Origin: Trichlorobacter thiogenes
Lineage (GTDB): Bacteria > Desulfobacterota > Desulfuromonadia > Geobacterales > Pseudopelobacteraceae
NCBI RefSeq assembly: GCF_900167465.1
Contig: NZ_FUWR01000016.1
Coordinates: 1-64,000 of the forward strand
Length of the DNA stretch: 64,000 bases
Direction of reading: 5' to 3'
Shown here piece by piece: positions 21,401 to 30,896 of this stretch. Every line of letters begins with the position of its first letter. Positions within the stretch are counted from its first letter, which is position 1. The position numbers and the translations under genes were made by a program. Below the pieces are notes generated by a model. It worked only from the letters and a program-made list of their open reading frames with translations, was not told the DNA's origin and searched no databases.

Positions 21401-21661
21401 CCAGCTGCCTGGAACATACTGCAGTTTCCAGCCTTCACGTCCTGCAATATGTTCCAGGATTTCAATAAAAATACCGGTGGGTTTGCCTGTGGTTGAGGTA
21501 AAGATCTTTGGCTCGTTTTCATAGACCCCTACCCGCACCGTGATCTCTTCTGCAACAGCCAGATGCGGCGCTATGTAGCAGCTTATCAGCAGCAGCCAGA
21601 GCAGTGCAGGCCACACACCATACCAACCGCAGAGCGGGATAGCTCTCTGTAATGATCTCAT
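18497..21661 (-). CDS. periplasmic-sensor hybrid kinase fused to HD-GYP phosphodiesterase
   Basis: A 1054-residue membrane protein. It has a signal/TM near 15-37, an SBP_bac_3 amino-acid-binding-type sensor (about 40-265), TM about 272-294 and a coiled coil. The HisKA has H360 (TMSHELRTP), the HATPase spans about 465-575, a linker about 615-675, a receiver has D741 (LLDIMMPGMDGY), and an HD-GYP domain spans about 838-1040 with HD at 900-901 and HHQEKWDGSGYP (960-971). A periplasmic ligand could thus control c-di-GMP hydrolysis within one polypeptide. Its stop lies 6 bp before the DivK-like receiver, and its ATG overlaps the stop of the CHASE kinase (ATGA). Its kinase core closely resembles the next two kinases. 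Confidence 0.93.
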   Translation of the reverse strand: MRSLQRAIPLCGWYGVWPALLWLLLISCYIAPHLAVAEEITVRVGVYENEPKIFTSTTGKPTGIFIEILEHIAGREGWKLQYVPGSWAEGLQRLEKGELDLMPDVAYTAEREKRFLFHKTPVLTGWSQVYARKGSGIQSILDLNGKRVAALEKTIQLETFTRMAHSFGLKIELVPVPDYKTEFKMIAAGKADAGLTNRFYGLRNARKAGLEDTPIMFDPAPFFFAAPHGGSTHLLETIDRHLAELKKDPQSAYYTVMKHWTSEEVQFRLPVWLQLSLAMAGVALLMSLAGSIVLKNQVNARTEALRLSETNLRELNIHLEERVISRTSQLEEAIHALAIAKERAETADRSKSAFLATMSHELRTPLNSIIGFTGILLQHLSGPLTDEQEKQLGMVKNSANHLLSLISDVLDISKIEAGQLEVAHEPFNLRDSVLKVIQTVRPLAEKKRLDLSVDIAPDVGEVVSDLRRVEQILLNLLSNAIKFTEQGGIHIVCHREDGHYLTTVSDTGIGIQEENLAGLFKPFRQIDSGLNRKYEGTGLGLSICKLLAELMGGTVGARSTIGVGSTFWFTLPVVADNQQELQQRPQVTANSTATALVVEPSAGVAPELQQPELDLSRLVELLKTATLQAVDQYESQKLAIQKILPHHFQLVDGAIQRFDFDTAVVLLEQGRRSNPPTDHLMIPLSPAGDRPTLLVVDDIPNNVLLLGTILKEQYLVKVAGTGEQALRICRSSQPPDLVLLDIMMPGMDGYEVCRQLKAVPATREIPVIFLTARIEADDEQKGLELGAVDYITKPFNPAITLERIKNQLALKRAADFLRDKNQYLEQEVNRRTHEVRAIQEVTILALASLAETRDSATGNHLRRTQQYVRLLARQLAEHPCFAADLTDQKIDLLFKLAPLHDIGKVGVPDRILLKPGQLDQEEFEIMKTHTTIGVEAIEHAERSLGTNVEYLQIAKEIIRHHQEKWDGSGYPDGLSGSAISIYSRLMAVADVYDALISNRVYRKGLPHEQVVQIIQDSSGSHFDPELVDAFLAVQDIFREIAEQFNDRDTLEGKG

Positions 21662-23586
21662 GGCGTCACTTCCCGTGTTACCGGCAATCTGAAACCAAGC
21701 GTGCTCCCTTTGCCAGGTTCGCTCTCAAGCCAGATACTGCCCCCCATCAGCTCCACCAGCTTCTTGCAGATGGAGAGCCCCAGGCCGGTGCCTTCGTACT
21801 TGCGGCTTAAGCCGTTATCAACCTGATAGAACGGCTTGAATAACCGCTCTGCCTGATCCGGCTCAATACCGATGCCGGTATCAGTCACGGTCACGATATA
21901 CTCATCGGCCTCCCTGACCGCCCGCACCGTGATACTGCCCTGCTCGGTAAACTTCAACGCATTGGACAGCAGGTTCAAAAGCACCTGTTCAACACGCCGT
22001 TCGTCACTGGTAATGCCGTCCAGATCATCAGCAATGACAACCTCTAGTTGCAGCCCTTTCTTTTCTGCCAGCGGCTGAATCGTCTGGGTTACCTTGCGGA
22101 TTGATTCTGCAAGATCAAACGGCACAGCAGCCACGGTAAGCTGCCCGGCCTCAATCTTTGAGATATCCAGCACATCACTGATCAACGAGAGCAGATGACT
22201 GGCGCTGTTCTTAACCATGGTCAGCTGTTTGCTCTGCTCTGCATTAAGCGGCCCGCCCAGTTCCTGCAACAGGATACCGGTAAAGCCGATGATGGAGTTG
22301 AGCGGGGTGCGTAACTCATGGGACATGGTGGCCAGAAAGGCCGACTTGATCTGATCAGCCATTTCTGCCCGTTCTTTGGCTTGTGAAAGGGACAGCATGG
22401 CGGTTTCAAGCTGCCGGGTGCGCTCATTCACACGCTCTTCAAGATGGGTGTTTAACTCCTTCAGGCTGGTTTCACTTAAGACAAGTTCTGCAGTGCGCTC
22501 AACCACAACTTTCTCAAGTCTCTGGTGCTGCGTGGTCAAGGTACGGAAATATGACCCCAGCAGTATGCTGAGCAGCAGGCCGGACGGCAGCAGCAGCCAA
22601 TAGGCCAACGGGTAGTTGTTCGCCATATAGGCTTGGCTGGGCGTCATAACAAATGCCCATTCCCGTCCGTAGAAAGAAATTTTTCGTGTGGTGGCAGGAA
22701 TATGGGGAAACAGGATCGAATACCAGGAACCGTCTCCATTCAGTCGTGCAGACCAATGATGCAGTAACTGACGTTCCTTTGGAGCAGACAGGTCAAGCAG
22801 ATCAAAGGGAAGACCGATAGGTGCGGATTTCCCAAGTGAAGCAGCAAGCAGCTTTTCCATGTTCAGCACCACCACAGTAAATCCCTGCAAAGCCTGACGT
22901 CGTTCTGCAACCGTTGCAACCGGCAGCCCTTTGGCATAGAGCGGATTAAAGACCAGCACACTGTATCTGGGCTGACCATCCTGCACCAGCATGATCCGTT
23001 CTGTTGCTGTTGGCTTGCCAGTATCCCGCGCCTGTTCCAGGGCTGCCAGCCTGACTGGGTCTGATCCCACATCAAAGCCGATCGCCTTGCGGTTATCAGC
23101 CATCGGCTCAATATACCAGACCGGATAATAGGCATCACGGGCGGTTGCAGAAATCAGCTGCCTGTTGCTGTTCCGTTCAGTTATACCAAGCGGTGCAAGC
23201 TGCTCACTGCGCCCCTGTTCTTCAAAGCGTCGTTGCTGATCACTGGCAACACGGAGATTCCAGGAAAGCGCCTTGATCTCGGTACGTTCCTGTAAAAAAG
23301 GAAGCGTGAAATCTGCAAAATCACTGCGTGTGACCTTATCTGAGGCAGCAAAATAATTGCGTAATGCAATCACCACCAGCTGCGTGTCATCAATCTTGTT
23401 CACAATGGTGTCGGTGCGCAAGGCAACATCGCTTTCCAGACGGGTCTTGAAGGAAGCCAGCTCTGACTGCCTGACCAACCAGAACAGCACAACCGTTAAC
23501 ACCAGACCGGAAAGCACCACAACCGGCACACTCCAATGAAAACCATGGGGCATCAGATGCTTTGTATCAGACTGATGAGTGCTCAT
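21658..23586 (-). CDS. CHASE-domain sensor histidine kinase
   Basis: A 642-residue membrane kinase. TM1 is about 20-38, the CHASE extracellular sensor about 45-310 (including [10 protein letters not shown] and AIGFDVGSD motifs), TM2 about 327-345 and a coiled coil follows. HisKA has H423 ([11 protein letters not shown]) and the HATPase ends with [24 protein letters not shown] domains bind small ligands, but this one cannot be assigned. It has no receiver of its own. It overlaps its neighbours by 4 bp on both sides, so three kinases in a row are translationally coupled. Confidence 0.92.
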   Translation of the reverse strand: MSTHQSDTKHLMPHGFHWSVPVVVLSGLVLTVVLFWLVRQSELASFKTRLESDVALRTDTIVNKIDDTQLVVIALRNYFAASDKVTRSDFADFTLPFLQERTEIKALSWNLRVASDQQRRFEEQGRSEQLAPLGITERNSNRQLISATARDAYYPVWYIEPMADNRKAIGFDVGSDPVRLAALEQARDTGKPTATERIMLVQDGQPRYSVLVFNPLYAKGLPVATVAERRQALQGFTVVVLNMEKLLAASLGKSAPIGLPFDLLDLSAPKERQLLHHWSARLNGDGSWYSILFPHIPATTRKISFYGREWAFVMTPSQAYMANNYPLAYWLLLPSGLLLSILLGSYFRTLTTQHQRLEKVVVERTAELVLSETSLKELNTHLEERVNERTRQLETAMLSLSQAKERAEMADQIKSAFLATMSHELRTPLNSIIGFTGILLQELGGPLNAEQSKQLTMVKNSASHLLSLISDVLDISKIEAGQLTVAAVPFDLAESIRKVTQTIQPLAEKKGLQLEVVIADDLDGITSDERRVEQVLLNLLSNALKFTEQGSITVRAVREADEYIVTVTDTGIGIEPDQAERLFKPFYQVDNGLSRKYEGTGLGLSICKKLVELMGGSIWLESEPGKGSTLGFRLPVTREVTP

Positions 23587-25346
23587 CCTTGCTCTCCCGT
23601 GGCAGCATCAACCCTTTGTGTGCCACTATCCGGGCCTGCATGCTGCAACTCCCTTGCAACCGGCAACCTAAAGCCAAAACTGCTGCCCTTGCCCGGTCTG
23701 CTTTCCAGCCAGATACTGCCCCCCATCAGCTCCACCAGTCTCTTGCAGATGGACAGTCCCAGGCCGGTACCTTCGTACTTACGGGTCAGGCCGGTATCAA
23801 TCTGATAAAACGGTTTGAACAGCCGTTCAGACTGACCCGCTTCAATACCGATACCGGTATCAGTCACCGTCACCATATACTCTTGCGCCTGTTTTATTGC
23901 CCGCACCGTAATGCTGCCCTGCTCGGTAAACTTAAGCGCATTGGAGAGCAGATTCAGCAGCACCTGTTCCACCCGCCGTTCATCACTGGTGATCTCGGCC
24001 ACATCATCAGCAATCTGAAGCTTCAGCTGCAACCCCTTCTTTTCTGCCAGCGGCACAATGGTCTGAGTTACCTTTCTAATCGACTCGGCCAGATTAAACG
24101 GATCAAAGTTTACCTGAAGCTGGCTGGCCTCGATCTTGGAGATATCCAGCACGTCACTGATCAATGAAAGCAGATGGTTGGCGCTGGCTTTAACCATCCC
24201 CAGCTGCTTGGTCTGCTCTGCATTAACCGGCCCGCCCAGTCCCTGTAACAGGATGCCGGTAAAGCCGATGATGGAGTTGAGCGGGGTACGCAGCTCATGG
24301 GACATGCTTGCCAGAAAGGCTGACTTTAGCTGGTCAGCTGCCACGGCCCGTTCCTTGGCTTCCTCCAGCTCTGCAGCCTTACGAATCCGTTCTTCAAGTA
24401 GCTGCTCAAGCCGCTCCTGCTGCTCATGCAGCTGCCTTTCGGCTGCCATGCGGATCTGAATCTCCTGTTTTAAACGTCGGTTCCAGAAGGCAAACAGGCT
24501 GATTATTACCAGGGCACCGATCAGAATTTTCCAGATTAGTGAATAATCATACTGCTGTGCCACCCACTTGCCAGCAATTGCCCGTTCTTCTTCCACCGTC
24601 AGCGAGGCCAACGCCTTGTCCAGTATCGCAACCAACAGCGGCTCTCTCTTAGAGACCCCGAACTGAAGGATTGAACGTGGTTCTGTCAGCGCCCCCATTG
24701 GAATCAGGTTGCTCAGCAACTCCTTTTCAATCAGATAGATCGCCACCGCCCGGTTACCGGCGTAAGCATCGGCCTGACCACGGCTGACCGCTTCCAGCGC
24801 AGCTGCAGTAGAGTTATATTCGTGAATGATGGTGGTGGGGAATTTGGTTTTAAAGTAGGTGATATTGTGGAATCCCTTTTCAAGGGCAACCACCTTGCCG
24901 CTCAGTTCCTGCTCGGTTTTATAAAAGTCGCCACCTTTGCGGCCAACAATCAGATGGGAGAGTACGATATACGGTTTGGTGAAAAAGTAGTCTGCTTCAC
25001 GATCAGGCCGTTGGGTGATATCCATCAGGCCACCAAGCTGGCCGTTCTTGACCAGCTCCTGATTCTGCTTGAACGGACCAGGCACCAGCACAATTGCGTT
25101 AGCCAGCCGCTTGTTCAGGGCTTTGACATAATCAACACCAATCCCCTGGGGGGTGTCGTTTTTATCCACAAAATTAAGCGGAGGCCAGGCATCCATCATG
25201 CCGATCTGAATGCGGGGATGGCTCTTCAACCACTCCTGTTCAGCAGGGGTAAGTTTCAGCTCATACTGCGCCAGAGCAGTAAGCGGCATCAGTGCAAACA
25301 GCACGAACAGCACCAGACGCAGTAGTATGTGAGATCGATCAGTCAT
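23583..25346 (-). CDS. SBP_bac_3-type sensor histidine kinase
   Basis: A 587-residue membrane kinase. It has a signal peptide to about 26 (TALA-QY), one periplasmic solute-binding domain of the amino-acid type (about 30-265, with [12 protein letters not shown] and VVALEKG motifs), TM about 270-288 and a coiled coil about 300-340. HisKA has H350 ([11 protein letters not shown]) and the HATPase ends with [19 protein letters not shown]. The core is nearly the same as that of the CHASE kinase, but the sensor is unrelated. It overlaps the CHASE kinase gene by 4 bp. Confidence 0.92.
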   Translation of the reverse strand: MTDRSHILLRLVLFVLFALMPLTALAQYELKLTPAEQEWLKSHPRIQIGMMDAWPPLNFVDKNDTPQGIGVDYVKALNKRLANAIVLVPGPFKQNQELVKNGQLGGLMDITQRPDREADYFFTKPYIVLSHLIVGRKGGDFYKTEQELSGKVVALEKGFHNITYFKTKFPTTIIHEYNSTAAALEAVSRGQADAYAGNRAVAIYLIEKELLSNLIPMGALTEPRSILQFGVSKREPLLVAILDKALASLTVEEERAIAGKWVAQQYDYSLIWKILIGALVIISLFAFWNRRLKQEIQIRMAAERQLHEQQERLEQLLEERIRKAAELEEAKERAVAADQLKSAFLASMSHELRTPLNSIIGFTGILLQGLGGPVNAEQTKQLGMVKASANHLLSLISDVLDISKIEASQLQVNFDPFNLAESIRKVTQTIVPLAEKKGLQLKLQIADDVAEITSDERRVEQVLLNLLSNALKFTEQGSITVRAIKQAQEYMVTVTDTGIGIEAGQSERLFKPFYQIDTGLTRKYEGTGLGLSICKRLVELMGGSIWLESRPGKGSSFGFRLPVARELQHAGPDSGTQRVDAATGEQG

Positions 25347-25377
25347 GATCTCCCCAGTTCCACTATTTTCTGACGGC

Positions 25378-27288
25378 TTAAGATTCCGTCACCGGCAAAC
25401 GCACCGTAAAACAGCTCCCCTTACCCAGCTCACTCGTAACAACAATCTCACCATTATGCTTTTTAATGATGTCATAGGCGACACTCAGTCCCAGTCCAGC
25501 CCCCTTCCCCACCTCTCTGGTGGTAAAAAACGGTTCAAACAGACGGGGTCTGATCTCAGGAGGAATGCCAGGGCCGGTATCACTAATGGCAATGTAGACC
25601 AAATCCTGCTCTGCCCAGGTCTTGACCGTGATCTCACCGCCTTGTTCAACCGCCTGGGCCGCATTATGCAGCAGATTCGATAACACCTGGTTGATCTGGC
25701 CAGGGTTACAGGTTACCGCCGGTAGATTGCCCAGCTCTTTTTTAAGTTCGGTCTTAAGCAGTAGCTTGTTTGAGATAATGGTAAGGGTGTTCTCGATGCA
25801 GGCATTAATATCTGCCTGCACCAATTCAGCCTGATCAAGATGTGAAAAGTCTTTCAGATCTTTGACAATAGTCTTGATCCGTTCTGCACCTTCAGAGGAT
25901 TCCTGAATCAGGTTGCCCATATCTTCAAGGGTAAAATCAATCTTGAGGCTACGTTTCTTCTGTTGAATCTGCGTGGTCACCGCCTCATCAGCTGTAGCCA
26001 GCGCATCTTCCTGAAAGGCAATAAACTCCCGGACCCGTTCTACATACTTACGCAGGGCATTCAAGTTACTGAGAATGAACCCGTTTGGGTTATTGATTTC
26101 ATGGGCAACCCCTGCTGCCAGCTGCCCGATTGATGCCATTTTCTCATTTTGCAGGAGTTTGGATTGGGCCTCTTTCAGATCACGGTGAGCCTGTTCCAGT
26201 TCATGATTGGACCGATTCAGCCGGTCATTAAGCCGCAGCATAAACACGGCAAATACAACCAGCAGTATGACAAAGATCAGACCGCCAACGATCGGATAGA
26301 GGTATTTCTGCAGCACCATGGCCAGGGTGATCATGCCGTAATCCTTGTACGGACCGATCTTTAGCTCTTTGAACAGCTCATGGACATCGTTGTAATCATG
26401 GGGGGTGGTCCAACCGCGAATTTTAGCTGTTTGAGCCGCGCCATCATCAGGCTGCATGCTTAACAGCGCAATTGAAACCTTCTGGGCCAGCGCGTCGTTC
26501 GTTTGCCGCAGCCGGGCAAAGGGCCATTCAGGATACAGCCGGGTGCTGTGCAGCAGATTAAACTGATCATCATACTGTTGATGAATGATCTTGAAATCAG
26601 CAGGATTAATCGTGCCGGTTTTGGCCATATCTTCAAGAATACCGGAACGGGCGGTGCCGGCGTCAAGTTTGCCATCACGAACAGCCAGCACAACCCCGTC
26701 GTGGGTGCCGACAAATGTCAGCTCTTTAATATCACGGTACGGATCAATCCCGGCGGCACGGAACTCCCGCCAGGCCATGCGCCAGCCACCAAATGAGTTT
26801 TCCTCTACAGCGCCAAAGGTTTTGCCTCTGATATCAGCCAATGTTGAAATATCGTTGCGGGTATTTTTACAAAAGATCACTCCGCCAAACAGGGTTGCTG
26901 CACGACCGTCACTCATCCCCTGCAGCGTTGCTATCCGCGTTACCCCGTAGAGCGCCTCAAGTTCAACATAGATGGAGGAGTTGGCAATTACAAAATCATA
27001 CTCGCCCCGTTGGGCAGCAGGACCGATGGTTTTGAAATCATAGGGAACAATACGGAAGGTCGTGTCAGGGATCTTTTGGGCTAGATAATCGGCAGTTGCA
27101 CTCCATGTTTTCAGCGCAGCATCATTACCGCGCAGGGCAAGGACCGCTATTGTAACCTCTTTTTTTGTTTCAGCCGCAACGCTGGCGCCCATAGAGAACA
27201 GCAGTGTACAGGCCAGCAAGAGGCCGACAGTTGCCTGTCTGATCGTGGCTAAAGAACCTGCTGTACAACCTGTCAAAAAGCTCTTCAT
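25378..27288 (-). CDS. PhnD-like phosphonate-binding-type sensor histidine kinase
   Basis: A 636-residue membrane kinase. The signal peptide runs to about 39 (SVAA-ET). A PhnD-family substrate-binding domain (about 43-310) shows [18 protein letters not shown] and [15 protein letters not shown] is about 328-350. A coiled coil leads to HisKA with H396 ([12 protein letters not shown]) and a HATPase ends with [18 protein letters not shown]. PhnD domains bind phosphonate, phosphite or similar oxyanions as ABC partners; here the fold is fused directly to a kinase. Ligand unknown. It starts the second core family (EINNPxGF type) in this island. Confidence 0.9.
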   Translation of the reverse strand: MKSFLTGCTAGSLATIRQATVGLLLACTLLFSMGASVAAETKKEVTIAVLALRGNDAALKTWSATADYLAQKIPDTTFRIVPYDFKTIGPAAQRGEYDFVIANSSIYVELEALYGVTRIATLQGMSDGRAATLFGGVIFCKNTRNDISTLADIRGKTFGAVEENSFGGWRMAWREFRAAGIDPYRDIKELTFVGTHDGVVLAVRDGKLDAGTARSGILEDMAKTGTINPADFKIIHQQYDDQFNLLHSTRLYPEWPFARLRQTNDALAQKVSIALLSMQPDDGAAQTAKIRGWTTPHDYNDVHELFKELKIGPYKDYGMITLAMVLQKYLYPIVGGLIFVILLVVFAVFMLRLNDRLNRSNHELEQAHRDLKEAQSKLLQNEKMASIGQLAAGVAHEINNPNGFILSNLNALRKYVERVREFIAFQEDALATADEAVTTQIQQKKRSLKIDFTLEDMGNLIQESSEGAERIKTIVKDLKDFSHLDQAELVQADINACIENTLTIISNKLLLKTELKKELGNLPAVTCNPGQINQVLSNLLHNAAQAVEQGGEITVKTWAEQDLVYIAISDTGPGIPPEIRPRLFEPFFTTREVGKGAGLGLSVAYDIIKKHNGEIVVTSELGKGSCFTVRLPVTES

Positions 27289-27339
27289 GGTATCCCTGCT
27301 TTCAGTAGCGGTTCATGATCAAGCGGAGTTACAGCCAAT

Positions 27340-28632
27340 TCAACCGTGCGGAAGAGTTACCCTGCAGGTCGTACCCTGCCCCGCCAGCGACTCAACCTCA
27401 ATACTGCCACCTGCCCCGATAATCGCCTCCCGCGCCACGGTCAACCCCATGCCGGAGCCGCTACCAACTGGACGCGTGGTAAAAAAAGGCTCAAAGATAT
27501 GCGGTAGATTCTCTGCCGGAATACCACAGCCATTATCGCTGATGGCGACCAAGATAAGATCTGACTCCTGCCTGGCGTACACCGTCAGCTCAAGCCCTTC
27601 GGAGCGTGATTTAATGGCATTATCCAGAATATTGGCAAAGGCCTGCAGCAGCAATGGCACCCGGCAGACAAGTGGCGGAAGTGGTTGCAGGTCAGTGGTT
27701 ATACGGCTGTTTGGAGGGAGTTGAGGGGCAAGGCCAGCCAATAACTGTTTCAGTTCATGCTGAAGATCCATTGACTGCTGTTCCATGCCATCCAGATGGG
27801 CAAACCCTTTCAGCTGCGCCACAATCGTTGCAATCCGGTCAGCCCCTTCCAGCGACTGTCCCAGCAGCACCCCACTGTCTTCCAGCAGAAAGTCCAGCTT
27901 CAGCTCTTTCCAGCGCTGTTCAGTCTGCTGTTTGATTGTTTCAGGCGATGTTTCTTTAGCCAGTAACAACCGGTAGAGCCCCAACATTTCAGCCATCCGG
28001 TTCTGATATTTGGCAAAGCTGTTCAGATTGCTGTGGATAAAGCCCAGCGGCGTGTTGATCTCATGGGCCATACCAGCGGCCAGTTGGCCAACTGCAGCCA
28101 GTTTTTCCTGTTGTAACATCCGTTGATAGGCCTGCTGCAGCTCTGCAGTACGCTCCTTAACCTTTATCTCAAGATCACGGGCCAGAGTACGGTAGCGACG
28201 CTCAGATTCCATCAGACGATGATTGGTTGATACCAACTGTTCGTAGGATTCCTGCACAATGCTGGTATGCACCTCGGTAGTCAGCATCCGCTTCAAGTTG
28301 TTGGTCACGGTCAGCTGCAGGCTATCCTGTAACAGACGGGCAATCGCCTCCAGACCGGGGATCTGCCCTGCAGATGCCAGTAACAGCGTGCCTTTGGGTT
28401 CTCCTTCAACCAGAATCGGCAGGCGGATTTCACTACACATCCCCTGCTGTTCAACAATTGATTCACCCAGTGCAACCAGGACACGTTCGTCCTCATCCAG
28501 CAGGGCAACACGGTTGATTCCCAGCTTAAGTGCGCTGCGCAAGAGTGGTTCGATCTCAAGCTTGCCCACAATATCGCTCAGACGCTTTTCTTCGCCGATA
28601 ATAAACTCAATATGGGTGGGAGATTCAGTCAT
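27340..28632 (-). CDS. soluble histidine kinase, possible partner of the MglA-like GTPase
   Basis: A 430-residue cytoplasmic kinase. The N-terminal domain (about 20-110) looks like a small GAF-type sensor (GINRVALLDEDERVLVAL, then IRLPILVEGEPKGTLLLAS). A coiled coil is at 125-178, HisKA with H190 (GMAHEINTPLGF), then a HATPase with GSGMGLTVAREAIIGAGG. The usual NNP after the histidine is NTP here. The ATG is preceded by AAGGAC at 7 bp. It follows the MglA-like gene across a repeat element, so both may serve one function; that is inference. Confidence 0.87.
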   Translation of the reverse strand: MTESPTHIEFIIGEEKRLSDIVGKLEIEPLLRSALKLGINRVALLDEDERVLVALGESIVEQQGMCSEIRLPILVEGEPKGTLLLASAGQIPGLEAIARLLQDSLQLTVTNNLKRMLTTEVHTSIVQESYEQLVSTNHRLMESERRYRTLARDLEIKVKERTAELQQAYQRMLQQEKLAAVGQLAAGMAHEINTPLGFIHSNLNSFAKYQNRMAEMLGLYRLLLAKETSPETIKQQTEQRWKELKLDFLLEDSGVLLGQSLEGADRIATIVAQLKGFAHLDGMEQQSMDLQHELKQLLAGLAPQLPPNSRITTDLQPLPPLVCRVPLLLQAFANILDNAIKSRSEGLELTVYARQESDLILVAISDNGCGIPAENLPHIFEPFFTTRPVGSGSGMGLTVAREAIIGAGGSIEVESLAGQGTTCRVTLPHG

Positions 28633-28656
28633 GGGTGTCCTTTTTAACCCCTTAAA

Positions 28657-28780
28657 ACCTTAACGCAGAGTCGCAGAGCAGCAGAGATGCGGAGAACATC
28701 AAAAATTGTTTTTGTTTTCCCCTGATTGTTGTGTTGCCTTTCACTGCGTCTCTGCTTCTCTCATTTTTCTCTGCGTTATA
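28657..28780. repeat. dispersed inverted-repeat element, copy A
   Basis: About 124 bp bounded by the inverted ends TTAACGCAGAG and CTCTGCGTTA, with purine-rich GCAGAG units at one end and CTCTGC units at the other. It is almost the same as copy B inside (GGAGAACATCAAAAA and GTTTTCCCC). The mglA-like stop codon TAA (28776-28778) lies within its right end. Confidence 0.85.
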
Positions 28781-29432
28781 GCTTTTTAGCTTTTGTCAAC
28801 GTGGCGACGAAATCATCACGATCAACCTGAAACCGTTCCAGTAGTTGCAGCTTCTGATCCAGGCTGTCAAACAACCCCTCAACTGCAGCCTGAAACGTTT
28901 CCAGCACGCCCCAGCCCTGTAATGCCGAGGCCATCAACACCGGCAGACCGGTGGGTTCCCAGGTGGTGCGTAACTCTTCTTCTGTAACCAGTTCTGACAG
29001 ATCCCGCTTGTTAAACTGAATCACCAGCGGCAGTTTTTCCAGATCCAATCCCACCAGGGACAGATTCTGTTCAAGGTTGGCAAAACTCTCGGCATTTATT
29101 GATTGTTGGCTGATCTGTGAATCGGCAATAAAGACCACTCCATCAGCCCGCTGCAGTACCGCCTTGCGGGTGGCATCATGGCGCACCTGACCCGGCACGG
29201 TGTAGACCTTCAGCTTTATCTTTAGACCCGATGGCGCCACATAAAAAAACGGCAATAAATCAAAGTAGATGGTACGATCTTCAGTGGTATCCAGCATCAT
29301 CAGTTCACCACGACCATCCTGCTGCAGTGTATCGTGCAGGCAGAGCAGGTTGGTGGTCTTGCCGGACAGAGCCGGACCGTAATAAACCAGCTTCAGTACA
29401 AGACGTTTTTGTGCTTCATCAAATTCGATCAT
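28776..29432 (-). CDS. MglA-like Ras-family GTPase
   Basis: A 218-residue small GTPase. The P-loop GPALSGKT is at 19-26, the switch II region TVPGQ replaces the usual DxxG as in MglA, and NKRDL is the base-specificity motif. MglA sets polarity of type IV pili and gliding machinery in myxobacteria and relatives, switched by the GAP MglB. No MglB/roadblock protein is seen in this window. The gene is bracketed by repeat copies A and B: A supplies its stop codon and the CTAAGG at its start lies at the edge of B. Being next to a kinase and a REC-PilB gene, a role in motor polarity is plausible but inferred. Confidence 0.9.
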   Translation of the reverse strand: MIEFDEAQKRLVLKLVYYGPALSGKTTNLLCLHDTLQQDGRGELMMLDTTEDRTIYFDLLPFFYVAPSGLKIKLKVYTVPGQVRHDATRKAVLQRADGVVFIADSQISQQSINAESFANLEQNLSLVGLDLEKLPLVIQFNKRDLSELVTEEELRTTWEPTGLPVLMASALQGWGVLETFQAAVEGLFDSLDQKLQLLERFQVDRDDFVATLTKAKKL

Positions 29433-29443
29433 AAAAACCTTAG

Positions 29444-29570
29444 AACCTTAACGCAGAGGCGCGGAGTAGCAGAGATGGGGAGAACATCAAAAAATGGTTT
29501 TGTTTTCCCCTTGTTTTGTTGTGCCTTTCTCTGCGTCCCTGCCCCTCTCATTTTTCTCTGCGTTAAGGTT
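29444..29570. repeat. dispersed inverted-repeat element, copy B
   Basis: About 127 bp with inverted ends AACCTTAACGCAGAG and CTCTGCGTTAAGGTT. It is in the same orientation as copy A 790 bp away and shares most of its interior. It fills the gap between the mglA-like start and the REC-HD gene end. Confidence 0.87.
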
Positions 29571-29576
29571 TAGTAA

Positions 29577-30896
29577 TCACCCCTTGCCATGTACCAAGGC
29601 AAACACACCATGCAGCGGCGGATCCAGCTGATAATAACGCTGAATCGCCTCCAACTTGACGGCATCCAGCGTAACCCCTTTGTTCAGCAGCATCATGCCG
29701 GTACCGGAGATAACATCCTTGGTCAGAATCATGCCGGCCCGCAGTTCTTCCGGTTTTAGTTCTAATTCAACGGTTGCATTGGGATCAATCTCAGGCATGG
29801 TGAAATAGGCGTAGCGGGCAATCTTACGAAACACCCGCTGCAGGCCCGGATCAAGCTTGATGGAGAGCCCCAGCTCAACCCTTGTCAGGGCCTGTTCTGC
29901 AGTATCTCCTCCACTGGCAACAGCCTTGTCCAGTTGATCGGCATAGGTCAGAATCCTGGCGCCAATCGGGATGGCATCTCCTGCAAGTTTGTCAGGAAAA
30001 CCGGTGCCGTTAAAATATTCATGATGATGCCGTATAAGGATACCAGCCGGGCGAAGCTCCGCAATGCTGTCAATGGCCATCTGGCCCCGCACCGGGTGTT
30101 GACTATAGATATGCAGTTCATTCTGGGTCATATAGTCCTGGGATTTCTCAAGTACGTTTTCAGGCAGGCCGATCTCTCCAATATCATGCAGCAAGGCAGC
30201 AGTACGGATAATCTCAAGTTCCTCCGGCATCAGCCCATATTCACGTGCTGCAGCAACCGCCAGCTCCATCACATTGCGGGCATGCTGCTGCGCCTTCTGA
30301 CCACGGAGTTCCACCAGACCTGAAAAGGCATTGATGATTCCGCTGTAGTTCTGTTTTAACTGGACCAGGGCTTCATTCAGGTCATCAGCCTTTTTCCGAA
30401 TGGCCGTGGTCTGCTGCAGTACCCGGTTTTTCAGATTCTCATTCCATTGCTTCATTTCTTCATTCTGTGCTTGCACAATTGCCTGCAAACGTTTGTTATC
30501 ATTTGACAGCTTCCATGTTTCAATCGCTGCTTTCAGCGTCTGCAGCAGATCATCATCATTCCAGGGTTTGTTCAGATACCGACTCGCCCCTCCCTTGTTA
30601 ATGGCATCAGCTGCAGCAGAGATATCGGAATAGCCGGTCAAGAGCATCCTGATTGCCTCAGGCGCCAACTGCTGGGATTGATGCAGAAATTCTGCGCCGT
30701 TCATGCCGGGCATCCGTTGGTCAGACACGATCAACGCCACATTGGAAAGGGTAGTCAGCTTCTGCAGGCCGGCATCTCCAGAGTTGGCTATTTCCGTATC
30801 AAACTCTTCATCCATGGTCAGACGCTGCAACGCCTTAAGGATGTTCTCCTCATCATCAACAAACAGCACTGTAGGACGGATCAGTTCATCACTCAT
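29577..30896 (-). CDS. response regulator with divergent HD-GYP domain
   Basis: A 439-residue protein. The receiver (1-130) has D59 (IVSDQRMPG) and KPWND. A long coiled coil runs about 135-185. An HD-GYP-type domain (about 185-345) has HD at 237-238 and HHHEYFNGTGFP (290-301). The GYP signature is changed to GFP and the aspartate of DGxGYP to asparagine, so c-di-GMP phosphodiesterase activity may be altered. An extra C-terminal domain (about 350-439) follows. Its start overlaps the stop of the next REC-HD-GYP gene by 8 bp, so the two are co-translated. Confidence 0.88.
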   Translation of the reverse strand: MSDELIRPTVLFVDDEENILKALQRLTMDEEFDTEIANSGDAGLQKLTTLSNVALIVSDQRMPGMNGAEFLHQSQQLAPEAIRMLLTGYSDISAAADAINKGGASRYLNKPWNDDDLLQTLKAAIETWKLSNDNKRLQAIVQAQNEEMKQWNENLKNRVLQQTTAIRKKADDLNEALVQLKQNYSGIINAFSGLVELRGQKAQQHARNVMELAVAAAREYGLMPEELEIIRTAALLHDIGEIGLPENVLEKSQDYMTQNELHIYSQHPVRGQMAIDSIAELRPAGILIRHHHEYFNGTGFPDKLAGDAIPIGARILTYADQLDKAVASGGDTAEQALTRVELGLSIKLDPGLQRVFRKIARYAYFTMPEIDPNATVELELKPEELRAGMILTKDVISGTGMMLLNKGVTLDAVKLEAIQRYYQLDPPLHGVFALVHGKG

